Source of the DNA: DATBQN01 sp963799925
GTDB lineage: Bacteria > Acidobacteriota > Thermoanaerobaculia > Multivoradales > UBA5704
Length of the DNA stretch: 64,000 bases
Assembly (NCBI GenBank): GCA_963799925.1
Contig: CAWCYZ010000002.1
Location: 1,736,001-1,800,000, forward strand
Direction: 5' to 3'
The position numbers were made by a program, and so were the translations under genes. How positions within the stretch are numbered: the first letter of the stretch is position 1; every line of letters starts with the position of its first letter. Below the pieces are notes generated by a model. The model did not search any database, had not been told where the DNA came from, and was given only the letters and a program-made list of their open reading frames with translations. Below are positions 29,830-39,452 of the stretch, in pieces.

Positions 29830-30987
29830 ATGGACCATGGAACGCCAGCCCGGCCGCCCCGGCCGCACGCCCTGCTCGCCGGCGGCGGCACCGGGGGGCA
29901 CGTCTTCCCGGCGCTCGCCGTCGCCGAGGAGCTTCTCGCCCGGGGGTGGCGGGTGAGCTTCGCCGGCATGAGCGACGGCCTCGAGGCCCGCCTGGTCGCC
30001 GAGCGCGGGCTGCCGTTCCACCCGCTCGCCGCGCAGCCGCTCCTCGGCCGCGGCCCGCGCGCCCAGGCCGCGGCGCTCGGCACCGCGGCGCGGGGCGCCT
30101 TCGCCGCCGCGGGGCTCATCCGCCGGCTGGGCGCCGACGCCGTCCTCGGCACCGGCGGCTACGTCTCGGTGCCGGCGGTGCTCGGCGCTCGGCTCGCCCG
30201 CCGGCCGGCGCTGCTCCTCGAGCCCAACGCCCGCGCCGGCGTCGCCAACCGCTGGCTGTCGCGCTGGGCGAACGGGGCGGCGGTCGCCTTCGACGACACC
30301 CGCCGCGACCTCAAGTGCCCGGCGATCGTCAGCGGCGTCCCGGTGCGCGCCGCCTTTTTCGCCGTCGGCCCGCCGCCGCCGCTCGGCGATCCGGGGCGGG
30401 CGCCCCGCCTCCTCGTCCTCGGCGGCAGCCAGGGGGCGCGGCAGGTGAACCTCCTGCTGCCCGCGGCGGTGGCGCTGGCGCGCCGGAGCCTCCCCGAGCT
30501 CGCCGTCCTCCACCAGGCCGGGGCGCAGCACGTCGAGGCGACGCGCGCGGCATATTCCGCCGCCGGCCTCGCGGCCGAGCTGGCTTCGGGGGCGGTCGAG
30601 GTCGTGCCGTTCCTCGCCGACGTCGCCGGGGCGATGGCGGGGAGCCACCTCCTGATCTCCCGCGCCGGGGCGATCACCGTCGCCGAGATCTGCGCCGCCG
30701 GGCGCGCCGCGATCCTCCTGCCGCTCGCCATCGCCCAGGCGCACCAGGTGGACAACGCGCGCCTGCTCAGCCAGGCCGGCGCCGCCGAGATGATGATCCC
30801 TGGAGCTGCCGGTCAAGAGGCAGGCGAGGAGGCGGATGCCGGCGCCCTCGCGGCGCGCCTGACCGCGCTCCTCGCCGACCCCGCCCGGCTCGCCCGCATG
30901 GGCCGCGCGGCGCGCGGGCTCGCCCGTCCGGATGCCGTGGCGGCGATCGCCGGGCGCCTGGAAGAGCTGGCGGAGGCCGCGGGGTGA
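29830..30987 (+). CDS. murG: UDP-GlcNAc:undecaprenyl-PP-MurNAc-pentapeptide GlcNAc transferase MurG
   Basis: The 385-residue GT28 enzyme has LLAGGGTGGHVFPALAVAEE, GTGGYVSVPAVLGA, EPNARAGVANRWL (canonical EQN has become EPN), LLVLGGSQGARQVN and LISRAGAITVAEICAAGRA. It makes lipid II. I start at ATG 29830; upstream reading is inside ftsW. A small Gly/Ala/Glu insertion near residue 325 is unusual. It overlaps murC by 4 bp. Confidence 0.95.
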   Translation: MDHGTPARPPRPHALLAGGGTGGHVFPALAVAEELLARGWRVSFAGMSDGLEARLVAERGLPFHPLAAQPLLGRGPRAQAAALGTAARGAFAAAGLIRRLGADAVLGTGGYVSVPAVLGARLARRPALLLEPNARAGVANRWLSRWANGAAVAFDDTRRDLKCPAIVSGVPVRAAFFAVGPPPPLGDPGRAPRLLVLGGSQGARQVNLLLPAAVALARRSLPELAVLHQAGAQHVEATRAAYSAAGLAAELASGAVEVVPFLADVAGAMAGSHLLISRAGAITVAEICAAGRAAILLPLAIAQAHQVDNARLLSQAGAAEMMIPGAAGQEAGEEADAGALAARLTALLADPARLARMGRAARGLARPDAVAAIAGRLEELAEAAG

Positions 30988-32381
30988 GCTTCAACCAGTT
31001 CACCGACCTGGCGCGCATCCACTTCGTGGGGATGGGCGGCGCCGGGATGAGCGGCATCGCCGAGATCCTCCTCGAGTACGACCTCGAGGTGAGCGGCTGC
31101 GACCTCTCCTCCTCCGAGGCGACCGAGCGGCTGGCCGAGCTGGGGGCGAAGGTCTTCGAGGGTCACTCGCCCGACCACCTGGCCGGGGTCGAGCTCGTCG
31201 TCGTCTCCTCGGCGATCGCCGACGGCAACCCCGAGGTCCAGGCGGCGCGCCAGCGCGGCATCCCGGTCGTCCGGCGGGCCGAGATGCTCGCCGAGCTGAT
31301 GCGCTTGAAGTACGGCATCGCCGTCGCCGGCACCCACGGCAAGACGACCACCACCTCGCTCGTCGGCGCCGTGCTGACCGAGGCCGGGCTCGACCCGACG
31401 GTCATCGTCGGCGGGCGCCTGCGCCTCCTCGGCACCGGCGCCCGGCTCGGCAAGAGCGACTACCTGATCGCCGAGGCCGACGAATACGATCGCAGCTTCC
31501 TGCGCCTGACGCCGGTCGTCGCCGTCATCACCACGATCGACCGCGACCACCTCGATACCTACGGCGACCTCGAGGCGATCTGCGAGGCCTTCGTCACCTT
31601 CGCCAACCGCGTGCCCTTCTTCGGGCGGGTGATCGTCTGCCTCGACGACACCAATATCCAGCAGATCCTGCCGCGCCTGGCCGACCGCCGGATCGTCACC
31701 TACGGGTTCTCGCCCCAGGCCGACCTCTCGGCGGTCGACGTCGAGGCGCTCCCCTGGGGGAGCCGCTTCGGCGTGCGCAGCCTGCGGGGCGGGGTGCTGG
31801 GCAAGATCGAGGTGCCGATCCCCGGCCGCCACAACGTGGCGAACGCCCTGGCCGCGGTGGGGGTGGGCTTGGCGCTGCGCCTCGGCTTCGCGGAGATCGC
31901 CCAGGGGGTCGCCGCCTTCAAGGGCGTCCACCGCCGCTTCGAGCAGGTCGGCCAGTGGCGCGGCGCGGCGGTGGTCGACGACTACGCGCACCATCCGACG
32001 GAGGTCGCGGCGACCCTCGAGGCGGCGCGCCAGACCTTCCCGCGCGGGCGCATCCACGCGGTCTTCCAGCCGCACCTCTTCTCGCGCACGCTCGACCAGG
32101 CGGAGAGCTTCGGGCGGGCGCTGCTCCTCGCCGACCGCGCCGTGGTGACCGACGTCTACGCCTCGCGCGAGGCGCCGATCCCCGGGGTGACCGGCGAGAT
32201 GGTGGTCCAGGCGGCGCGCCAGAGCGGCCACCACAACGTCGTCTACTGCCCCGATTGGCGCGGCGCCCCGGAGATCCTCGCCGTGGACGTCGAGCCGGGG
32301 GACGTCGTCCTCACCCTCGGGGCGGGCGACATCTACCGTCTGGCGCGGCGGCTGATGCAGGAAACGGAGCCGGCGGCGTGA
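30984..32381 (+). CDS. murC: UDP-MurNAc:L-alanine ligase MurC
   Basis: The 465-residue Mur ligase has HFVGMGGAGMSGIAEIL, ATP loop VAGTHGKTTTTSLVGAVL, EADEYDRSFL, TTIDRDHLDTYGD and VDDYAHHPTEV, the last typical of MurC. It starts the stem peptide. GTG start. It overlaps murG and ftsQ by 4 bp each. No murB lies between it and ftsQ. Confidence 0.97.
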   Translation: MSFNQFTDLARIHFVGMGGAGMSGIAEILLEYDLEVSGCDLSSSEATERLAELGAKVFEGHSPDHLAGVELVVVSSAIADGNPEVQAARQRGIPVVRRAEMLAELMRLKYGIAVAGTHGKTTTTSLVGAVLTEAGLDPTVIVGGRLRLLGTGARLGKSDYLIAEADEYDRSFLRLTPVVAVITTIDRDHLDTYGDLEAICEAFVTFANRVPFFGRVIVCLDDTNIQQILPRLADRRIVTYGFSPQADLSAVDVEALPWGSRFGVRSLRGGVLGKIEVPIPGRHNVANALAAVGVGLALRLGFAEIAQGVAAFKGVHRRFEQVGQWRGAAVVDDYAHHPTEVAATLEAARQTFPRGRIHAVFQPHLFSRTLDQAESFGRALLLADRAVVTDVYASREAPIPGVTGEMVVQAARQSGHHNVVYCPDWRGAPEILAVDVEPGDVVLTLGAGDIYRLARRLMQETEPAA

Positions 32382-33229
32382 GCGGGACGCTCCCCACCGG
32401 GTCCTCGGTCGCCCTCGGGGCGGGCGGGCGGGTGCTCGACTTCCGGCGCCGCCCGGCGCCGCCGCGGCGGCGCCGGCGGAGCCTCTGGGTGGCGCTGCTG
32501 CGCCCTCTCGCAACCGCCTCGGCGCTGGTCGCCCTGCCGCTCGGGGTGAGCGGGTGGGTGCTCACCTCGCCGCGCTTCCGCCTCGCCGAGCTCGCCATCG
32601 ACGGGGCGCGCCGCCTCCCGGCGCCGCGGCTCTACCGGGAGCTGGCGCCGCTCAAGGGGAAGAACCTCGTCCGCCTGCCGCTCTCGGAGGTCAAGGCGCT
32701 CCTCGCCGCCGAGCGCTGGGTCGACGCGGTCGAGATCGAAAAGGAGCTCCCCCGCCGGCTGCGGGTGCGCATCCGCGAGCGCCGCCCCGCCGCCCTCCTC
32801 GAGCAGAGCGGCGCGCTCGCCTGGGGCGACGCCCAGGGGCGGACCATCGCGCCGGTGGCGCCGGGCGAGGACACCACGGGGTTCCTCGTCGTCCGCTTCG
32901 ACCGCGCGATGCCGCAGGCGGTTGGCAGGGCGCTTGCGGTGGCCGGCGAGCTCAAGGCGGCGAACCCGGAGTGGTCGGCGACGCTCTCGCGGGTCGACGT
33001 GCTGGGCGAGGACGACTACCGGCTCAACACCAGGACGCTCCCCTTCCCCCTGCTCGTGCGGCGGGGACAGGTGGCCGCCAACGTGCGGCGTCTCGAGGCG
33101 CTGCTGCCCGAGCTGGGGCGGCGCTACAGCGGCCTGACGGCGGTGGATCTGCGCTCGTCGCAACGGATCGTGATCGAACCTGCGGTCGACCCCGGCACGG
33201 CGAAGCCGGGCAAGTCGGCCGCGCTATGA
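32378..33229 (+). CDS. ftsQ: Cell division protein FtsQ/DivIB
   Basis: The 283-residue bitopic protein has an Arg-rich cytoplasmic tail, a membrane helix near residues 40-65, a POTRA domain (LAELAIDGARRLPAPRLYRE, ending RVRIRERRPAALLE) and a beta domain with RVDVLGEDDYRL. FtsQ connects early and late divisome proteins. The GTG start overlaps murC, and ftsA begins 25 bp after the stop. Confidence 0.9.
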   Translation: MSGTLPTGSSVALGAGGRVLDFRRRPAPPRRRRRSLWVALLRPLATASALVALPLGVSGWVLTSPRFRLAELAIDGARRLPAPRLYRELAPLKGKNLVRLPLSEVKALLAAERWVDAVEIEKELPRRLRVRIRERRPAALLEQSGALAWGDAQGRTIAPVAPGEDTTGFLVVRFDRAMPQAVGRALAVAGELKAANPEWSATLSRVDVLGEDDYRLNTRTLPFPLLVRRGQVAANVRRLEALLPELGRRYSGLTAVDLRSSQRIVIEPAVDPGTAKPGKSAAL

Positions 33230-33254
33230 AATTTGGCATGGAGGGTCAGGCACA

Positions 33255-34493
33255 ATGGCCAAACCGGAACCGTACTTCGTAGGAGTGGACATCGGATCCT
33301 CCAAGGTGGGGGTGCTGATCGGCCAGCGCGACGACAAGGGCAACCTCGAGGTCGTCGGCAAGGGCCTCGCCCCCAACCGCGGCACCCGCAAGGGCAACAT
33401 CGTCAACGTCGAGGCGACGGTCGAGGCCCTCAAGCAGGCGAGCGAGGAGGCCGAGGTGATGGCCGGGGTCGAGATCTCCCGCGCCTACGTCGGCGTCGCC
33501 GGCGCCGACATCCGCAGCGTCAACTCGCGCGGCATGGTCTCGGTGTCGCGCAAGGACCGCGAGATCACCCGCCAGGACATCCAGCGGGTGCTCGACGCCG
33601 CCAAATCGGCGGCCCTCCCCTCCGACCGCGAGATCCTGCACGCCATCCCGCAGGAGTTCATCGTCGACGAGCAGGGCGGGATCGGCGATCCCCTCGGCAT
33701 GCTGGGGAGCCGCCTCGAGGTGATGGTCCATCTGGTGACCGGCAACGTCACCCGCTCGAAGACGCTCCTGACCTGCGTCAACCGCGCCGGCATCGAGGTG
33801 GTCGAGATCGTCTTCGAGCCGCTGGCGACGGCCGAGGCGGTCTTGACCTCCGACGAGCGCGAGCTGGGGTCGCTCCTGGTCGACGTCGGCGCCGGCACCA
33901 CCGAGTACGCGCTCTTCGCCGACGGCGAGATCCGCTACAGCGCGGTGTCGCCGATCGGCGCCGGCCACTTCACCAACGACCTCGCCATGGTCCTCCGCAC
34001 GCCCTTCGCCGAGGCCGAGCGGATCAAGAGCAAGCAGGGCTGCTGCCTGCCCTCGATGGTCACCGACGAGGAGGGGATCTCGGTCCCCACCGTCGCCGGC
34101 GGCTCGGCGCGGGTGGTGCCGCGGCGCGAGCTCTGCGACATCCTGCAGCCGCGCGCCGAGGAGCTCCTGGGCATGATCCGCGAGGACCTCCTGAAGCACG
34201 CCAGCGAGGAGAGCCTGCGGGGCGGCGTCGTCCTGACCGGCGGCGGGGCGCAGCTCGACGGGCTCCTCGAGCTCGCCGAGCAGGTCTTCGACGCCGGCGT
34301 GCGCTACGGCCTGCCGCGCGGCCTGGGCGGCCTGGTCGACGTGATCAGCAGCCCGAGCTGGTCGACGGCCTCCGGCCTCCTCCTCTATGCGCGCGGCGCG
34401 GAGGAGAGTCAGGGTAAAGTGCAGAAGAAATCGGGCTGGAGCGTGCGCGGCATGGTGGGGAGCCTGCGCGGCATGTTCGCGGACCTGCTCTAG
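33255..34493 (+). CDS. ftsA: Cell division protein FtsA
   Basis: The 412-residue actin-like protein has FVGVDIGSSKVGVLIG (phosphate 1), a 1C domain with AYVGVAGADIRSVNSRGMV, LLVDVGAGTTEYALF (phosphate 2) and VVLTGGGAQLDGL (adenosine motif). It ends in an amphipathic RGMVGSLRGMFADLL helix that tethers FtsZ filaments to the membrane. The SHS2-like insertion is of normal length. Confidence 0.97.
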   Translation: MAKPEPYFVGVDIGSSKVGVLIGQRDDKGNLEVVGKGLAPNRGTRKGNIVNVEATVEALKQASEEAEVMAGVEISRAYVGVAGADIRSVNSRGMVSVSRKDREITRQDIQRVLDAAKSAALPSDREILHAIPQEFIVDEQGGIGDPLGMLGSRLEVMVHLVTGNVTRSKTLLTCVNRAGIEVVEIVFEPLATAEAVLTSDERELGSLLVDVGAGTTEYALFADGEIRYSAVSPIGAGHFTNDLAMVLRTPFAEAERIKSKQGCCLPSMVTDEEGISVPTVAGGSARVVPRRELCDILQPRAEELLGMIREDLLKHASEESLRGGVVLTGGGAQLDGLLELAEQVFDAGVRYGLPRGLGGLVDVISSPSWSTASGLLLYARGAEESQGKVQKKSGWSVRGMVGSLRGMFADLL

Positions 34494-34579
34494 AGACGAC
34501 AGCGATGAGCCGCTCGAGGGACGCGAGGCCGAGAGACGCGAATGCGAGATCTGGATTCAAACACATAGGGGGTAGACCG

Positions 34580-35827
34580 ATGATCCTATTCGACGAGCAC
34601 GATGGTCCACAGGGGTCGCCGATGGCGATCGAGCCCGACGCGGTACCCGCCCGCATCAAGGTCATCGGAGTCGGCGGCGGCGGCGGCAACGCGGTCAACC
34701 GCATGATCGACTCCCAGCTGCGCGGCATCGAGTTCATCGCCGCCAACACCGACCTCCAGGCGCTGCGCAAATGCCGCGCGCCGGTGAAGCTGCAGATCGG
34801 CAACCTCTTCACCAAGGGGCTCGGCGCCGGCGCCGACCCCGAGATGGGGAGGAAGGCGGCGCTCGAGGACACCGAGCACATCCTGGAGCTCCTCGAGGGC
34901 GCCGACATGGTCTTCCTGACCGCCGGCCTGGGCGGCGGCACCGGCACCGGCGCGGCGCCGATCATCGCCTCGCTGGCGGCCGAGATCGGCGCCCTGACCG
35001 TCGCCGTGGTCACCAAGCCCTTCGGCTTCGAGGGGCGGCGGCGCCTGCAGCTCGCCGAGCGCGGGGTCGAGGAGCTGCGCGGCGCGGTCGACACCCTGAT
35101 CACCATCCCCAACGAGCGCCTGCTCAACTTCGTCGAGCGCGGCACGCCCCTCCACGAGGCCTTCCGCATCGCCGACGACGTGCTGCGCCAGGCGGTGCAG
35201 GGGATCAGCGACTTGATCACCGTGCCCGGCGAGGTCAACGTCGACTTCGCCGACGTGCGCACGATCATGACCGGCATGGGGATGGCGCTGATGGGCACCG
35301 GCGTCGCCAAGGGCGAGCACCGCGCCCTCGAGGCGGCGCAGCGGGCGATCTCCTCGCCGCTCCTCGAGGAGACCTCGATCCAGGGCGCCAAGGGGGTGCT
35401 GATCAACATCTCCGGCGGCCACGACCTCACCCTCCACGAGGTCGCCGAGGCGGCGCGCATCATCGCCGACGCCGTCGATCCCGACGCCAACATCATCTCC
35501 GGCATGGTGATCGACCCGGCGATGGAGGACTCGATGAAGGTGACCGTCATCGCGACCGGCTTCGACTCCGGCTCCGGCGAGCGGCGGCTGGTCTCGTCGA
35601 TGACGAGCATCAACCGGCCGCTCGCCATGCCCGTCCCGGTCGCCGCGGCCCCGCCGCCGGCGATGGTCGAGAAGGAGGAGCCGGAGCGGCCCCAGCAGGT
35701 CGACGTCCCCTTCTACCGGAAGGTCCTGGCGCACGCCCGCGGCGAGGACCCCAACGGCTTCGGGCCGAACTGGTCGAACGTCGACGACTACGACATCCCG
35801 ACGGTGTTGAGGAAGCAGATGGACTAG
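34580..35827 (+). CDS. ftsZ: Cell division GTPase FtsZ
   Basis: The 415-residue tubulin-like GTPase has KVIGVGGGGGNAVNRMI, the GTP loop GLGGGTGTGAAPIIASLA, NVDFADVRTIM (T7 region) and a conserved C-terminal peptide YDIPTVLRKQMD for FtsA binding. I use ATG 34580, preceded by AGGGGGTAG, rather than the ORF start at 34505, which adds a non-conserved basic stretch. It is the last gene of the dcw cluster, 86 bp after ftsA. Confidence 0.97.
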   Translation: MILFDEHDGPQGSPMAIEPDAVPARIKVIGVGGGGGNAVNRMIDSQLRGIEFIAANTDLQALRKCRAPVKLQIGNLFTKGLGAGADPEMGRKAALEDTEHILELLEGADMVFLTAGLGGGTGTGAAPIIASLAAEIGALTVAVVTKPFGFEGRRRLQLAERGVEELRGAVDTLITIPNERLLNFVERGTPLHEAFRIADDVLRQAVQGISDLITVPGEVNVDFADVRTIMTGMGMALMGTGVAKGEHRALEAAQRAISSPLLEETSIQGAKGVLINISGGHDLTLHEVAEAARIIADAVDPDANIISGMVIDPAMEDSMKVTVIATGFDSGSGERRLVSSMTSINRPLAMPVPVAAAPPPAMVEKEEPERPQQVDVPFYRKVLAHARGEDPNGFGPNWSNVDDYDIPTVLRKQMD

Positions 35828-36762
35828 GGCGGACTGGGGAGGCGCCGGAGGGCTACGCGGCAAGGGCTGGGCCGGACCGCCAAGTGGAAGGTTGGAGGTC
35901 CGGCAAGCGCCGCGATCGATCTCTCATCGGCCGAGAGCGAGCCCCCGCACGTGGAGCAGCTCCACAAGCAGCGTGAAAAGTGTATGGAGCGCGTCCATTA
36001 CGATTTCGACGCGTCCGTGAGCTGGCCGGAACGCACCCGGGCCGCTCCGTTCAGTCAGCGTCAGCGCAGTCTCTCGCATAGGAGGGTCGCCGCCGGCTCG
36101 CGCGGCGGTCGCACCCGCTCAGGCTCTCGCTCGACAGCACCACCATCATCCTCCCAGCGGGCCAGAGCCTCAGCATCAATTGCCTGATCGACCTTCCGTT
36201 CAATTGGCGCAGCATCCGGATGGCAAATCACCAGTTTGCGACTAAGCATGGGCTTTACCCTCCTCTACTCCAGCATGGCTGGCGCTCAAGAAGGGGACGC
36301 GATCTCGGGTCCGCGTGGGCTATCGGCGGCGTACCCTCCGACGCGTCTGGTTTCGAATCCGGCGCGCCGATGGGCTTCACCACCCGAGCCTCGTCCCCTC
36401 CTACGCTGGCGGGGCTCATCGTCTCTCTACCGCACAGAGCTGACACGGAACTCTTGGATGCAGTGACGGTACGAAGGCGAGAAAATGTGGATGCTCCTGT
36501 GGCTCCGTGTTCCATGCTCACCTCGCTCCTTCGCAGGGTGCATGCCAGCCCGCGACGGTTCGCGAAAACGCGCGCAATTGTTTGGCGCCGCAGGAGTTGT
36601 GGGCACTGTCACAGCCGCTGTTAGGATTGGCCTACCTTGGGTCCTCTACGCGGTTAGAGAAGAGCTCCTGAACCATCACGTAAACGGCAAAGGTCCCTGC
36701 CGTCCGAGCCACTCGGGCACACGCTGGTTGTGCCAAGGAGGCACTGATACAATCGACGAATC
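35828..36762. other. Gene-free stretch between ftsZ and the acquired region
   Basis: These 935 bases contain only short ORFs with no recognisable product. Base composition drops noticeably from the dcw cluster, with many A/T-ending codons in every frame. It probably marks the junction of the core chromosome with a transferred segment. A TTCGAATCC stretch near 36353 recalls a tRNA T-loop, but no cloverleaf could be built around it. Confidence 0.5.
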
Positions 36763-37680
36763 ATGACGACCTTGAAGAAGCAGCGCAGTACCGCTCCTCT
36801 GAAGGGCGGGGTCCAGGAGCGCCCACCGGCTTTGGGAAAGGCACTAGAGAGACAGCGTCGCCTATCCACCTCCATGAGGTCGGTTGCCTCGACCTCCATG
36901 CTGTCAGTCGCGGAGGTGTGGGATTTCGTCTCCGGCACCGATGACAGGCACCCTACGGACGAAAGGCTGTCCGCCGCCGTCATAACTGAGGCCAGGCAAC
37001 GGCTCGGGGAGGGCCTGTTGCGCGTTCTTGACCTCGGGGGCGGCGCCGGGAATCCCGGCATTGCCCTTGCCGCTGCAGGCCATGAACTCACTCTCGTCGA
37101 CGCCGATCCGGCACTCGCCGAGGCCGCTCGCCGACGGGCGGCGCTGGTAGGGGCCAACATTGAGATCGTCGAGGCCGATTGGCGGACCTTCCTCGATTCC
37201 GTGCGCGGTCCCTTCGACCTAATCCTCTTCCTGGGCAACGCGCTGGCCTACCAGGATTCGTGGCCGGATCTGGAACTGCCGCCGCGCCGCACCCTCGAAT
37301 GTCTGGGCCGAACGATTAACAGCAGCGCGCGGCTTCTTTCCCCATCGGGAATGCTGCTCATTGAGTCGCCGATCGAGCCACGCGCAGGGTCGGCTCACTA
37401 CGTGCGCGAGGTGATCCCGCCACGCGCCTCGGCCGCTGGCGACCGCTCGACGTGGATAGTCGACTATGACGAGGCGACCGGTCTCCGGACGGTGGACACG
37501 CTTGTGACGCGGGGGGCGGGGCGTGAGAAGAGCACCGTCGCCGGCCGCGTTCGGTTCGTCGGGCATCTGCTCACCGCGACGGTCTTGGACTCGCTCGCCG
37601 GCGCTGCTGGGCTGCGCCGCTCTTCCGTTGCGAGCTGGCCCCGGCCCTACTTTGATGCCACTATTCTGCAGCGTGGGTAG
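36763..37680 (+). CDS. Class I SAM-dependent methyltransferase
   Basis: The 305-residue protein has motif I VLDLGGGAGNPGIALAAAGH (residues 88-107), motif II ELTLVDADPALAEAAR, motif III IEIVEADW and motif IV FDLILFLGNALAY. The post-I acidic residue is Asp. The first 60 residues are basic and unrelated to the fold. LLIESPIEPR follows the catalytic region. The substrate is unknown. It opens the lower-GC region and lies 107 bp upstream of the histidine-kinase-like gene in the same direction. Confidence 0.75.
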   Translation: MTTLKKQRSTAPLKGGVQERPPALGKALERQRRLSTSMRSVASTSMLSVAEVWDFVSGTDDRHPTDERLSAAVITEARQRLGEGLLRVLDLGGGAGNPGIALAAAGHELTLVDADPALAEAARRRAALVGANIEIVEADWRTFLDSVRGPFDLILFLGNALAYQDSWPDLELPPRRTLECLGRTINSSARLLSPSGMLLIESPIEPRAGSAHYVREVIPPRASAAGDRSTWIVDYDEATGLRTVDTLVTRGAGREKSTVAGRVRFVGHLLTATVLDSLAGAAGLRRSSVASWPRPYFDATILQRG

Positions 37681-37787
37681 CGGCTGCTCGGTCCGACGGC
37701 TCTAGCGAATGCATGCCTCGATACGCAGGACGCATGCTTCGCCGGGGACCCGCCGGCGCGCATGGTGGTTCGCTTGGGCATCCAGCA

Positions 37788-39452
37788 ATGACTCGGTTTG
37801 ATCAGTTCACCAGCATCGAGTCTGCGGCTCATAAGGCTACGACACACGCGCTGTCGGAGCGACTGCTGGGCGGATCGCTGACGCCGATCTTCGACTCTCC
37901 CGAGCGGCGACAAAGCCTGATTCTCGATGCGATCGCCAAAACGCTCTGCAACTATGGCACGCACTGGGTGGGCCAAGGCGCTCCCGCGTTTGTGGCGCCC
38001 TGCAGCCGCCCGCTCCCGACGCCGCTAACCGAGTTTCTCGATAAACTGCGCAAGGTTTCCCGGTATCTCTCGCTTCATATCTTCGATGTGTTCGACCACG
38101 AACGCCGCACTATTGCCTCAGTCTTCACCGAGGCAATGCCGCCGCAGCTTACTCACAATTACGTCGCTATCGAGGAGAAATACCGTCAGTTCGCGCGCGC
38201 GCGCGTCCCGACGCTGGTGCAGTGGATGCAAGAAACGCTGGCCAAAGAGCCTCGTCATGAATCGCTGGCGTTGAATTCGGGAACCTTGAATCTGGCGGGT
38301 TCTCCGACAGCTATGTTTCCCAAGGACTACTGCATCGCCACTTTTCGGCGTTTTGGCTGGGACCCGCTCGCGCCACGGACGATCGACATGCTAATCGCCA
38401 CCGACCTGATTGGCCGGGAGGCTCATCCCGAGTTCGCCAATCAGCTCTCCGAGGCATTGCATTTTACGGTGTCGCCGCGAGACGCTGCATCAGTCGCTCT
38501 TGCGCTGTATCTGTGGGAGGCAGGGCTGCCGGAAATCCACATCCTGCCCTATTACGTGCGGCTGTTTGCGTGGCAGCTGACGGGCGCTGCCGAGGAGCCA
38601 GGCGCGGACCTTGCTGCCGTGGTCGGCGGTCTTTCGTGTACTTTCAAGGATCCCAACTCAGTCTCCGACGAGATTCTGTTCGGCATCGACTCGCTAGCCC
38701 GCGGAATTGCCGGTGCTGTTGCCTTCTTCGGGCTGCAGCTCGCCCGCATGCTGTTCTCTCGAGTGCAGCTGCCGCTGATGCTCGAGCACGAACTGGGGCA
38801 GGACATCGGACAGTTGCTCAATCTCCTTGCGGGCAGCGCGAGGATCGACCATGGCTACATGCACCGGGAGCTCACTTATTTCGAGAGCCGTTTCAAGCAG
38901 CTCTCGGTGAGCGCCAGCCTGGAGGCGCCTACTGTACCGTCTGCGCGGCCCGAGAGTCGCCAGATGTGGACGGAACTCTTCGCCGATATGTGCCGCCGCG
39001 GTGCGCCACCTACTCGGCACGTCACGTTGGTGGTCGAGTCGCGCGCCGGCACAAAGCGATTGAGGCTGGACGGCGCCGGACTGACGGGCCGGCTTCGACG
39101 TCTGCCATGGCCGCCACCGCTGGCCTGCGCGCGCGCCCACCTGCGCGCCATCCTGGCGAACTTGATTAAGAATGCTCTAAAGGCTGATGCGAAACAGATC
39201 GAGCTGCGCTTCCACCCCGGCGAGGGTGAAGAGCTGCTATCCATCGACTGCTGGGACGATGGTAGACCGATGCCCATGGCGCCCGGGCCCAGGTTCGGTA
39301 CCAATTTCGGATTGCGGCTAATCGAAAAAGACCTGCGCGCGATTGGTCATGGTGCGTCCTTGGACGTGCCCTGGGGAAAGAGCGGCGAGGAGAAGGTTTT
39401 TCGTCTGACATTGCCTGTCACTCGTCACGTTCGGGAAGGCGCCGGAGGATGA
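37788..39452 (+). CDS. Histidine-kinase-like protein with novel N-terminal region
   Basis: I start at ATG 37788 (554 residues); an ATG at 37713 is possible. Residues 1-320 match nothing I recognise. Near 331 lies MLEHELGQDIGQLLNLL, which could be the phosphoaccepting His box. The GHKL ATPase domain follows: N box ILANLIKNALKADAK near 454, G1 WDDGRPMPM near 485 and G2 FGTNFGLRLIEKDLRAIGHG near 503. No membrane segment is evident, so it is probably a cytoplasmic sensor kinase. Its stop overlaps the response-regulator start by 4 bp (ATGA), so they form a kinase-regulator pair. Confidence 0.7.
   Translation: MTRFDQFTSIESAAHKATTHALSERLLGGSLTPIFDSPERRQSLILDAIAKTLCNYGTHWVGQGAPAFVAPCSRPLPTPLTEFLDKLRKVSRYLSLHIFDVFDHERRTIASVFTEAMPPQLTHNYVAIEEKYRQFARARVPTLVQWMQETLAKEPRHESLALNSGTLNLAGSPTAMFPKDYCIATFRRFGWDPLAPRTIDMLIATDLIGREAHPEFANQLSEALHFTVSPRDAASVALALYLWEAGLPEIHILPYYVRLFAWQLTGAAEEPGADLAAVVGGLSCTFKDPNSVSDEILFGIDSLARGIAGAVAFFGLQLARMLFSRVQLPLMLEHELGQDIGQLLNLLAGSARIDHGYMHRELTYFESRFKQLSVSASLEAPTVPSARPESRQMWTELFADMCRRGAPPTRHVTLVVESRAGTKRLRLDGAGLTGRLRRLPWPPPLACARAHLRAILANLIKNALKADAKQIELRFHPGEGEELLSIDCWDDGRPMPMAPGPRFGTNFGLRLIEKDLRAIGHGASLDVPWGKSGEEKVFRLTLPVTRHVREGAGG

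Noticed and set aside
36330..36380. Possible tRNA suggested by a TTCGAATCC stretch
   Set aside because: The base before the T-loop is not G, the T-stem does not pair, and no acceptor or anticodon stem can be built.
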